From the NCBI GenBank assembly GCA_045226335.1, contig JBGVCH010000074.1, positions 1 through 54,121 of the forward strand: 54,121 nt of DNA, in the 5' to 3' direction. The notes under the pieces were generated by a model, which made no database searches, was not told the DNA's origin, and saw only the letters and a program-made list of their open reading frames with translations. Below, in pieces: positions 1 to 6,796 of this stretch. Origin of the DNA: RUG11272 sp045226335. Lineage in GTDB: Bacteria; Bacillota; Clostridia; Christensenellales; Aristaeellaceae. The translations under genes were made by a program, and so were the position numbers. How positions within the stretch are numbered: the first letter of the stretch is position 1; each line of letters opens with the position of its first letter.

Positions 1-216
1 CGCATGAATGAAGATTCTGTGAATGGAATCTCAACGGGATGCTTCGCGTCAGCCTGATGGACGACCTCATCCACCGCTGCGGCGGTCCCCCTTCCCCTAA
101 AGGGGAAGGTGGCCTGCGCACATAAGCTCTCACATGACAGCTCTGCTTGCTTGCGCAGGCCGGATGAGGTAGTTGCGGCGGTTGCTATCACTGTTCTGTT
201 CATGCGTAAGCCCTGG
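1..216 (+). repeat. MITE-like dispersed repeat A, copy 1 (left end cut off)
   Basis: This is one of three copies of the same intergenic element; the others are at 24711-24974 and 54035-54121. The right end TTCATGCGTAAGCC (199-212) is the inverted complement of the left end seen in the complete copy, so the element has terminal inverted repeats of about 14 bp. Inside lie a small palindrome (TTCCCC..GGGGAA) and a longer stem formed by ACCTCATCC/GGATGAGGT and GGCCTGCGCA/TGCGCAGGCC. No coding frame is convincing. A non-autonomous mobile element is the likely nature. Confidence 0.7.
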
Positions 217-269
217 AATACAGAAGGAGGTTCTTGGCAAAAAGGAATACTTGATTTTATACTTTTCGT

Positions 270-556
270 GTGAGAACAATCGTAGCCGAAACGCTGGTGG
301 AATGGGATGAAAAAACCGGCGTAACATTGAGAAGCACGGAATCAGTTTTGAGGCTGCCGCATTGGTATTCGCCGACGAGGAGCGGATTGCGTACTACGAT
401 CGTCTGCACAGCCAGGATGAAGACCGGTACGTGTTTTCGGATGCGTTCAGGGCATCCTGTATGTTGTCTGCACCATGCGTTGCGAGTATGGTCAGGCTGA
501 TTTCAGCCAGACCGGCTACTGCGGCAGAAAGGAGGGTGTATTATGGCGGAGAGTAA
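270..556 (+). pseudogene. brnT: Frameshifted BrnT-type toxin remnant
   Basis: Translated pieces of a BrnT ribonuclease toxin lie in order but in different frames. An N-terminal EWDEK is followed by NIEKHGISFEAAALVFADEE, then by GILYVVCTMRCEYGQ in another frame (from 451), then by VRLISARPATAAERRVYYG back in the second frame. At least three frame changes are needed to restore one protein of about 90 residues, so no functional toxin can be made unless the assembly has errors. The 3' end overlaps the downstream antitoxin start, the usual brnTA arrangement. Sequencing error is an alternative, but three indels in under 200 bp favour real decay. Confidence 0.75.
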
Positions 557-866
557 CCTTGTCCGCACTGTGGTCCGGATCGGTCAGAAGCCGACCCCGG
601 AACAGATCCGCGGGATCGAAGCGGCCGCGGCCAGGCCGGCTGTCCCCGATGAAGACACACCCGAACTGACGATGGAACAGTACGCCGAGATGGCGCAAAT
701 CGCCAGAAGCCGCCGCGGTCAGGAGGTCAAGCCGGTCATTGCCTTGCGCATCTCTCCCGAGACCCCGGAAAAAGCCAGGGCCACCGGCAAGGGTTATACC
801 GGCATTCTAAGCCGGCTGCTGGACAACGCGATCAATGATCCTCAGCCGGTCTCCAAAAGCCTCTGA
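543..866 (+). CDS. brnA: BrnA-like antitoxin
   Basis: A 107-residue protein that begins inside the 3' end of the brnT remnant, preceded by AAAGGAGG. BrnA antitoxins bind BrnT and repress their own promoter as ribbon-helix-helix dimers. The C-terminal part (about residues 60-98, VKPVIALRISPETPEKARATG followed by KGYTGILSRLLDNAI) has the strand-helix-helix layout and the GKGYT-x-ILSRLL signature of BrnA-type proteins. The N-terminal half is acidic and probably serves for toxin binding. With the toxin broken, this antitoxin is an orphan that may still act as a DNA-binding repressor. Family assignment is by motif and by the neighbouring toxin remnant. Confidence 0.75.
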   Translation: MAESNLVRTVVRIGQKPTPEQIRGIEAAAARPAVPDEDTPELTMEQYAEMAQIARSRRGQEVKPVIALRISPETPEKARATGKGYTGILSRLLDNAINDPQPVSKSL

Positions 867-939
867 TCCCGTGGCTCCAGTCATCCATCGCTCCAAAGCC
901 CGGACGGATTCTGTTAAGGTGACAGGAAAACCAGCGAAC

Positions 940-979
940 AAAAACCCCTGCTGCCTTTGTGCGGAGACAGCGGGGATTT
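940..979 (-). terminator. Rho-independent terminator of the alpha operon (probably bidirectional)
   Basis: Stem CCCCGCTG/CAGCAGGGG (read on the minus strand) with a U-run after it. An A-run and a T-run flank both sides, so it could serve brnA on the plus strand as well as rplQ on the minus strand. Confidence 0.75.
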
Positions 980-1028
980 TGATTGCTTTGATGTGCTTGC
1001 GATGATTGCGTGTAATACGATCCGGTGA

Positions 1029-1559
1029 TCAGTCCACCAGCTCGAGAATGACCATCTCGGCGGCGTCGCCGCGGCGGGGACCCATCTTGATGATGCGGGT
1101 GTAGCCGCCGGCGCAGTTCTTTTCCGCGTTGCGGGCCTTGTACTTGGGGCCGATCTCGCGGAAGAGCTTCTCCACCACAGGATGCTTGTTGTCCTTGGTG
1201 CGCTCTTTGTACTCCGCCTTGGTTTCCTTCTTGCCGTCCTCGTCCACCTTCCGGGCTTCCTTCAGGTCATAGAGGTACGCCATCATCAGACGGCGGGCAT
1301 GGAGCTTGGAGGGGGCGTCGTTGGTCACTTCCAGGGTGACCTGCTGACCCTTTTCGTTGTGGGTCTGCTTGGTGACGGCCACGGTGTTGTCACATTCCTT
1401 GATGGCCAGGGTGATCATCTTGTCGGCGATGGAGCGGACTTCCTTGGCTTTCGCCTCGGTGGTCACGATGCGGCCGTTCCAGATGAGGTTGGTCACCTGA
1501 TTGCGGAGCAGGGCTTTGCGCTGATCGGCGGTGCGGCCCAGCTTGCGTTGATATGCCAT
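1029..1559 (-). CDS. rplQ: 50S ribosomal protein L17, extended form
   Basis: Ribosomal protein L17 of the large subunit, found near the exit tunnel. The N-terminus MAYQRKLGRTADQRKALLRN and the C-terminus GGYTRIIKMGPRRGDAAEM are the classical L17 blocks. At 176 residues it is longer than the usual 112-130. The extra residues lie in a charged middle part (roughly residues 65-80 and 105-130, rich in Lys/Glu/Asp) between the LHARR helix and the VVEKLF segment. It is the last gene of rpsM-rpsK-rpsD-rpoA-rplQ and is followed by a terminator. The start has a GGAGG site and lies 28 nt after rpoA. Confidence 0.97.
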   Translation of the reverse strand: MAYQRKLGRTADQRKALLRNQVTNLIWNGRIVTTEAKAKEVRSIADKMITLAIKECDNTVAVTKQTHNEKGQQVTLEVTNDAPSKLHARRLMMAYLYDLKEARKVDEDGKKETKAEYKERTKDNKHPVVEKLFREIGPKYKARNAEKNCAGGYTRIIKMGPRRGDAAEMVILELVD

Positions 1560-1587
1560 GGGATTTTTCCTCCTTCATGGGGTTGCT

Positions 1588-2541
1588 TTACTCTTCGTTG
1601 GGACGCAGGCCGAGGCCCAGGGCTTGCAGCTTCTGCTCGACCTCTTCCAGGCTCTTGCGGCCCAGATTGCGCACCTTCATCATGTCTTCCTGATTGCGCG
1701 TCACCAGCTCCGCGACGGTGTTGATGTTGGCGCGCTTGAGGCAGTTGTAGGCGCGGACGGACAGGTCCAGCTCCTCGATGGTGAGCTCCAGCACCTTGTC
1801 GGTGGAGGAGGCCTCGGGGGCCGCCATGCTCACGGGGATCACCTGGTCCGTCAGGGCGCCGAACAGGGACAGGTGCTCCATGAGGATGCGGGCCGCGCCG
1901 CTGACCGCCTCTTCGGGCTTCAGCGTGCCGTTGGTCCACAGCTCCAGGGTCAGCTTGTCAAAGTCCGTCATCTGGCCGACACGGGTGTCTTCCACGGTGT
2001 AGTTGACCTTGCGCACGGGCGTGAAGATCGAGTCGATCGGGATCACGCCGATGGGCATGCTGGCGTCCTTGTTCTTGTCCGCGCTCACATAGCCGCGGCC
2101 CCGCTCGAGGGTCAGCTGCATCTGCAGGTGCGCGTCCTCGTTCAGGGTGGCGATGTGCATTTCAGGATTGATAACCTCAACCTCGTCGTCCACCTTGACG
2201 TCGGCGCCGGTGACCTCACAGGGACCGGTCACGTCCACGGACACGGTCTTGCGGGTCGCATCGTCGCTGTACAGCTTGATGGCCAGGGACTTGAGGTTCA
2301 GGATGATCTCGGTCACGTCCTCTTTGACGCCCGGAATCGTCGAAAACTCATGCTGCACACCTTCGATGTGCACAGAGGAAACCGCCGCGCCGGGGAGGGA
2401 GGACAGCAGTACGCGCCGAAGGGAATTGCCCAGCGTGTGGCCGAAGCCGCGCTCCAGGGGCTCCACCGTGAAGATCGCGTGGCTGCCGTTCTGGTCGACG
2501 CTGACGCACTCGATGCGTGCCTGTTCGAATTCGTTGATCAT
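1588..2541 (-). CDS. rpoA: DNA-directed RNA polymerase subunit alpha
   Basis: Alpha subunit of RNA polymerase, which nucleates assembly of the core enzyme; its C-terminal domain contacts UP elements and activators. Visible blocks are the N-terminal dimerisation region (FTVEPLERGFGHTLGNSLRR and VLLSSLPGAAV), the middle of the NTD, and a C-terminal domain with LSVRAYNCLKRANINTVAEL and GRKSLEEVEQKL. The ATG at 2541 is chosen because AGGAGGG lies 8 nt upstream; an in-frame TTG 18 nt earlier sits inside that site. Length is 317 residues, normal for the family. Confidence 0.98.
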   Translation of the reverse strand: MINEFEQARIECVSVDQNGSHAIFTVEPLERGFGHTLGNSLRRVLLSSLPGAAVSSVHIEGVQHEFSTIPGVKEDVTEIILNLKSLAIKLYSDDATRKTVSVDVTGPCEVTGADVKVDDEVEVINPEMHIATLNEDAHLQMQLTLERGRGYVSADKNKDASMPIGVIPIDSIFTPVRKVNYTVEDTRVGQMTDFDKLTLELWTNGTLKPEEAVSGAARILMEHLSLFGALTDQVIPVSMAAPEASSTDKVLELTIEELDLSVRAYNCLKRANINTVAELVTRNQEDMMKVRNLGRKSLEEVEQKLQALGLGLRPNEE

Positions 2542-2612
2542 TTCGTTTACCCTCCTCAATTGGGTTCGGGACCGGCTGCCCTTCGTCTCTCAGGCCGCCG
2601 GCCTTTTCAGGC

Positions 2613-3209
2613 TTAGCGGGAGTAGTATTCGACGATCATGCTCTCTTCCAGCTGCAGGTCGATGTCCTCGCGGGCAGGCAGGGCCACGACTTTGCCGGAG
2701 AGGTTCGGCGCATCAAAGCTGAGCCACTTGGGGGTCAGGACGGAGGTGCCTTCGCGCAGGCTCTTGAACATCTCCATCTCCTCGGAGCGCTTCCGCAGGC
2801 TGATGACGTCGTCCACCTTGACCTGGTAGGACGGGACGTCCACCTTCTGGCCGTTGACGCGGATGTGGCCGTGGACCACGATCTGGCGCGCCATGCGGCG
2901 GGTCTTGGCCAGGCCCAGGCGGTACACCACGTTGTCCAGCCGCTGTTCCAGCAGGCGGAGCATGTTGTCACCGGTGACGCCCTTCATGTTGGAGGCCTTC
3001 AGATAGTAATGATGGAACTGCTTCTCGAGCACGCCGTAGACAAACTTGACCTTCTGCTTTTCCTTCAGCTGGGCGCCGTACTCGGAAACCTTCCTGCGGC
3101 GGTTGCCGCCGGGGTTGCGCTTGGACTTCTTGTTGCCGTAGCCCATCACGGCCGGAGAAATGTCGAAGCTCCGGCACTTCTTGGCGATCGGCTGTTTGTT
3201 GACTGCCAT
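2613..3209 (-). CDS. rpsD: 30S ribosomal protein S4
   Basis: Primary 16S rRNA-binding protein of the small subunit; in several bacteria it also represses translation of its own operon. The S4 RNA-binding domain is clear (RLDNVVYRLGLAKTRRMARQ, then VVHGHIRVNGQKVDVPSYQV) and the C-terminus ends in MIVEYYSR. Length is 198 residues. Only one cysteine is visible in the N-terminal region, so the zinc-binding cluster present in some S4 proteins is missing. The gene lies between rpsK and rpoA on the minus strand with short gaps. Confidence 0.98.
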   Translation of the reverse strand: MAVNKQPIAKKCRSFDISPAVMGYGNKKSKRNPGGNRRRKVSEYGAQLKEKQKVKFVYGVLEKQFHHYYLKASNMKGVTGDNMLRLLEQRLDNVVYRLGLAKTRRMARQIVVHGHIRVNGQKVDVPSYQVKVDDVISLRKRSEEMEMFKSLREGTSVLTPKWLSFDAPNLSGKVVALPAREDIDLQLEESMIVEYYSR

Positions 3210-3233
3210 ATGTTCTTGTCCTCCTTCAATACC

Positions 3234-3635
3234 TTACACGCGGCGGCGCTTGGGCGGACGGCATCCGTTGTGGGGGATGGGGGTCACGTCCTTGATCATG
3301 CTCACGTCGAGACCCGCGGCCTGCAGGGAGCGGATCGCGGCCTCACGGCCGGAGCCGGGGCCCTTCACGTACACTTCCACCGACTTGAGGCCATACTCCT
3401 TGGCGGCGTTGGCGGCGGTTTCGGCTGCCATCTGCGCGGCAAAGGGCGTGGACTTCTTGCTGCCGCGGAAGCCGAGGCCGCCGGCGGAAGCCCAGGACAG
3501 GGCGTTGCCCTGCGTGTCCGTGATGGTCACGATGGTGTTATTGAAAGAAGAAGTGATATGGGCGGCGCCGCGCTCCACGAGCTTGCGCTCCTTGCGCTTG
3601 CGCACGACCTTCTTCATCTTGGACTTGGGTGCCAT
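3234..3635 (-). CDS. rpsK: 30S ribosomal protein S11
   Basis: Small-subunit platform protein that contacts 16S rRNA near the mRNA exit. Recognisable stretches are AHITSSFNNTIVTITDTQGN, SWASAGGLGFRGSKKSTPFA and the C-terminal DVTPIPHNGCRPPKRRRV. Length is 133 residues, normal. A GGAGG-type site precedes the ATG. It lies between rpsM and rpsD and is co-transcribed with them. Confidence 0.98.
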   Translation of the reverse strand: MAPKSKMKKVVRKRKERKLVERGAAHITSSFNNTIVTITDTQGNALSWASAGGLGFRGSKKSTPFAAQMAAETAANAAKEYGLKSVEVYVKGPGSGREAAIRSLQAAGLDVSMIKDVTPIPHNGCRPPKRRRV

Positions 3636-3676
3636 TTCTTTTTCCCTCCGATATCTTGTTGGAAGAGGTCAGGCGA

Positions 3677-4054
3677 TTAACGGCCAGCCTTCTTCTTGCC
3701 GGCAATGGTCCGCTTGGGGCCCTTGCGGGTGCGCGCATTCTGCTTGGTGTTCTGACCGCGGACAGGCAGTCCGCGGCGGTGGCGGACACCGCGGTAGGAG
3801 CCGATCTCGATGAGCCGCTTGATGTTCATGCTGACTTCACGGCGCAGATCGCCCTCCACCTTCAGGTGGTGTTCGATGTAATCACGCAGTTTGCTGATAT
3901 CGGTCTCGGAGAGATCCTTCACCCGCGTGTCGGGGTTGATGCCGACGTCGGCGAGCAGTTTCTGGGAAGTGGTCAGACCGATCCCGTAGATATAGGTCAG
4001 GCCGATTTCCACGCGCTTTTCTCTGGGCAGGTCTACGCCCGCAATGCGTGCCAT
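3677..4054 (-). CDS. rpsM: 30S ribosomal protein S13
   Basis: Head protein of the 30S subunit that forms bridges with the 50S subunit and contacts the P-site tRNA. It starts MARIAGVDLPREKRVEIGLT and ends GQNTKQNARTRKGPKRTIAG plus a basic tail. Length is 125 residues. The open frame runs further upstream, but the ATG at 4054 gives the canonical N-terminus and has GGAGGT about 11 nt upstream. It is the first gene of the operon here; infA and rpmJ, which often precede rpsM in Firmicutes, are not next to it. Confidence 0.97.
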   Translation of the reverse strand: MARIAGVDLPREKRVEIGLTYIYGIGLTTSQKLLADVGINPDTRVKDLSETDISKLRDYIEHHLKVEGDLRREVSMNIKRLIEIGSYRGVRHRRGLPVRGQNTKQNARTRKGPKRTIAGKKKAGR

Positions 4055-4337
4055 GTGTGCAATGCACCTCCAAATGTTGTTTGGGGGACTGTCTCTGTCC
4101 GCCCGAAAGACGCGGTCCGACGCTTTCTCAGGGGCAACCCACCCCGGAGCGGAGCCGTTCCGCAGCTTTTTGCCAGCGCCAGGTGAAAGCAAGCGCGTGG
4201 CGGCCCGCGGCCGCGCCAATCGGAAGGAGCGCAGCGCACGGACGGCGCGGTTTCCTCCTCCGGCGGGCCGTCGGAACATGCGCGGGGAAAGCGCATGCAG
4301 CCGCCCAACGGTAGCCGTCAGCGAGAGAAACCAACCT
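4055..4337 (-). promoter_or_regulatory. Long 5' leader of the rpsM operon
   Basis: About 280 nt separate the predicted promoter from the rpsM start. The stretch is very GC-rich with many short complementary segments and no credible ORF. In other bacteria the S4 protein binds the leader of this operon to repress translation, so this leader is a candidate for such control. No known leader motif was recognised, so the function is inference. Confidence 0.4.
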
Positions 4338-4366
4338 ATGCTACCACAAAAAGAGTGGTTTGTAAA
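4338..4366 (-). promoter_or_regulatory. Sigma-A-type promoter for rpsM-rpsK-rpsD-rpoA-rplQ
   Basis: On the minus strand TTTACA (4361-4366), a 17-bp spacer and TAGCAT (4338-4343), with a TG at the extended -10 position. The flanks are AT-rich, unlike the surrounding sequence. Confidence 0.6.
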
Positions 4367-4440
4367 GAAGAAATTTTACAAATTTGTGAAAAAGGCGGAG
4401 AAAGAAATCAGGAAAGAAATCAGGGAGATGAGAGAGCCCC

Positions 4441-5640
4441 TCACTCCCCCTCCGGCACAATATTCTCCAGAAAGTCCCCGCCCGCGACATCCGGCCCCAC
4501 GGTGGTGGCGTAGAGGCCGAAGGCGGTGTTGTCAAACTGGGCGCCGGTGTGGATCACGTCCATGCTGCCCTCTTGCTGACTGACGTGGAAGGTGAAGGCC
4601 CGGGCGGCGGCCTCCAGACCGGTGATACCGCCCAAGGAAGCCAGGGGCCGGGACCAGTCCAGACGGATGGCGTTCTCCTTGTACTGGTGTAGGTACAGCT
4701 TCTTCACCTGCCAGACGCCGTATTGCTGCGCGGAAGGCTTGTCATAGTCCGGATCCGCGGCCCGGGAGAAGGCCCGGACGGCGGCGTTGGCGGCGGCCTT
4801 GTGCTGGCCGTGGCCGTACTCGCCCCCAAGCCCGTGGGTCACCACCACCTCCGGCTTATACTGCCGGATCAGGCTCACCACCCACTTCCGGACTTTCTGC
4901 GGGCCGCCCATGCCGGAGTACGCGGTGTCCATGGATTTGGTGGCCTTGTCCCGGAACCCGCTGATGACGGGATAGCGCCGCACCCCCATGGACCACAGGC
5001 CGTTGAGCAGTTCGTGCTGCCGCTGGGCGCCGCAGTTCACCAGGTACGCCACCACCACCCGGCAGCCCCGCTCCGTGTCGTAGGTGGGGATGGCGCCGCC
5101 GAAGAAGATCAGCTCGTCGTCCGCGTGGGCGGCCAGAAAGAGGATGTCGGCCTTCTCCGCGGTGGGCTCCCAGTGCTGGGCGGTGTCCGGCAGCGCGCCG
5201 GGGCCGTAGACCGTCAGCTCTGCCACCCCCAGCAGGTTCTCCGCCGGGTCCCGGCAGACGATCCGCAGCTTTTCGGCGGGAGTCTCCAGCCGGACGGTGT
5301 CGTGGAGCGCGGAGAAGACAGGCTCGTACACCGTGCGCCATTCCCCCGCGACAAAAGCCTCGGCCCGCCAGGGAGCCGGGGTCTCGTTGAACTGCAGATA
5401 CGCCCCGCCGATGGCGCCGTCCGCCGGGGCGTCGATTTGAAGCCAGGTCTCCCCCCGGTTGGCCGCTTTCCAGCGGGTGGTGATGTCTCCATCGGTGATG
5501 TACTTCACGTAGCGGCTGCCGCTGCTGACGCTGACGCCGCAGGCCCGGGTGATGTCCGCCGCCTCTTTCGTCTCTTCCGCCGCCGCCGGCACAATCGGGA
5601 GAAGGAGCGCCAGCAGGCAGGCCAGCAGAACGCGCCTCAT
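4441..5640 (-). CDS. Secreted PIG-L family deacetylase with N-terminal discoidin-like domain
   Basis: PIG-L/LmbE enzymes are zinc-dependent de-N-acetylases acting on N-acetylglucosamine-containing substrates. A signal peptide covers residues 1-21 (RRVLLACLLALLLPIVPAAA). Residues about 30-147 look like an F5/8-type C (discoidin/CBM32) sugar-binding domain (YITDGDITTRWKAA, LQIDAP). The catalytic part has AHADDE at 171-176 and GGEYGHGQH near 272-280, matching the zinc ligands of the family. Length is 399 residues. The ATG overlaps the stop of the upstream alcohol dehydrogenase (ATGA), so translation is coupled. The long open frame continuing upstream is the dehydrogenase read out of frame. The substrate is unknown, probably extracellular glycan. 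Confidence 0.85.
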   Translation of the reverse strand: MRRVLLACLLALLLPIVPAAAEETKEAADITRACGVSVSSGSRYVKYITDGDITTRWKAANRGETWLQIDAPADGAIGGAYLQFNETPAPWRAEAFVAGEWRTVYEPVFSALHDTVRLETPAEKLRIVCRDPAENLLGVAELTVYGPGALPDTAQHWEPTAEKADILFLAAHADDELIFFGGAIPTYDTERGCRVVVAYLVNCGAQRQHELLNGLWSMGVRRYPVISGFRDKATKSMDTAYSGMGGPQKVRKWVVSLIRQYKPEVVVTHGLGGEYGHGQHKAAANAAVRAFSRAADPDYDKPSAQQYGVWQVKKLYLHQYKENAIRLDWSRPLASLGGITGLEAAARAFTFHVSQQEGSMDVIHTGAQFDNTAFGLYATTVGPDVAGGDFLENIVPEGE

Positions 5641-6761
5641 GCTTCCGGCGCCCCCCGCATGGCGATATACAGGGCGGTGATGCTCTCCTCGTCCAGGGCC
5701 ACGGGGTTGTTCCGCAGCCGCTCGGGGTTCACGGCGGCCGTCAGCCCCGGGAGGTCCGCCTCGGGGATCACCGGGGGTGTCAGCTCCAGGCGGTCCGCCA
5801 GGGCGGCAAACTCCTCCGCGGCCTGTTTTGCGCTGTCGCAGCCCATGGCCCGGCCCAGGGTGGCGAAGGTATCCGTCAGGTACGCCTCCCCCCGGGGATC
5901 GACGCACCGGTCCGTGTGGGCCAGCATCCAGGGAAACAGCGCCCGGACGCACACGGTGACCGCATGGCCGTGGGCCAGGCCGTACAGGGAGGTCAGCTTG
6001 TAGCTCATGGCATGGCCGGCGGTGGTCTGGGTGATGTTGATGGCCTTGCCCGCGGAGTTGGCTGCCTGCAGCATGCCGGCGCTGCCCGCGTCCGTGTTGG
6101 CCAGGTAGCCCTCCAGGTTGTTGAGGATCAGCCGGATGGCGGCGGTGGCGTGGTGCTTGCTCTCCGCTGTGCTGTTGACGGACCAGAAGGACTCCATGGC
6201 GTGGCACAGGGCATCCATCATGGTGGATTTCCGCTGGTAGGGCGGCACCGTTTGAAGGGCGGTGGCGTCCAGGAGCACCACCTCCGGAATGCAGCTCTCG
6301 TTGGTGATGGATTGCTTCACGCCCTCGTCGTAGATCACGGCGAAGCGGGTGGCCTCGCTGCCGGAACCGGCGGTGGTGGGCATGGCCAGCAGGGGGATGC
6401 TGTTTTCCAGGATGAACTGCTTGAGGAAGTGCATGTCCGGGTTCATGCCGGCGAAGAGCTTCACGCACTTGGCCACGTCCATGGAGGAGCCGCCGCCCAC
6501 CGCCATGACGGCGTCGCAGCCGGCCTCCCGGAAGGCCAGGACCCCCGCCCGCACTTCCTCATATTTCGGGTTGGGGGTGTAGTCGCTGAACACGGTCACC
6601 GCAATGCCCGTCCGCTCCGTCAGCCCGCCGAACCAGTTGTTGATCCGGAGGAAGGGGAAGGCGCGGTCGCACACCAGGAAAAGATGCCGGATGCCCTTTT
6701 CCGTCAGCCAAAGCTCCAGCTGCTCATAGTTGTTGGCCGCTGTGAGAACCGTCTGCTGCAT
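5637..6761 (-). CDS. Iron-containing alcohol dehydrogenase, phosphonoacetaldehyde-reductase-like
   Basis: Group III (iron-activated) NAD(P)H-dependent alcohol dehydrogenase of 374 residues. Residues 89-98 form the nucleotide loop GGGSSMDVAK, and AGSGSE lies at 131-136. The metal ligands fit Asp183, His187 (DALCH), His250 (TAGHAMSYK) and His264 (LAHGHA). The ITQTTAGHAMSYKLTSLYG block resembles the subgroup annotated as phosphonoacetaldehyde reductase, which makes 2-hydroxyethylphosphonate, but no other phosphonate gene is nearby, so the substrate stays open. Its stop overlaps the start of the PIG-L gene. The cofactor-binding and metal motifs are complete, so it should be active. Confidence 0.85.
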   Translation of the reverse strand: MQQTVLTAANNYEQLELWLTEKGIRHLFLVCDRAFPFLRINNWFGGLTERTGIAVTVFSDYTPNPKYEEVRAGVLAFREAGCDAVMAVGGGSSMDVAKCVKLFAGMNPDMHFLKQFILENSIPLLAMPTTAGSGSEATRFAVIYDEGVKQSITNESCIPEVVLLDATALQTVPPYQRKSTMMDALCHAMESFWSVNSTAESKHHATAAIRLILNNLEGYLANTDAGSAGMLQAANSAGKAINITQTTAGHAMSYKLTSLYGLAHGHAVTVCVRALFPWMLAHTDRCVDPRGEAYLTDTFATLGRAMGCDSAKQAAEEFAALADRLELTPPVIPEADLPGLTAAVNPERLRNNPVALDEESITALYIAMRGAPEA

Positions 6762-6796
6762 GGACCGCGCCTCCCTTCAGTCAACTGTGGTTTCCC

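Noticed and set aside
4441..6468. One 675-residue fused protein covering the deacetylase and the alcohol dehydrogenase
   Set aside because: Its first half is the dehydrogenase read in the wrong frame. The deacetylase starts at 5640 with a signal peptide.
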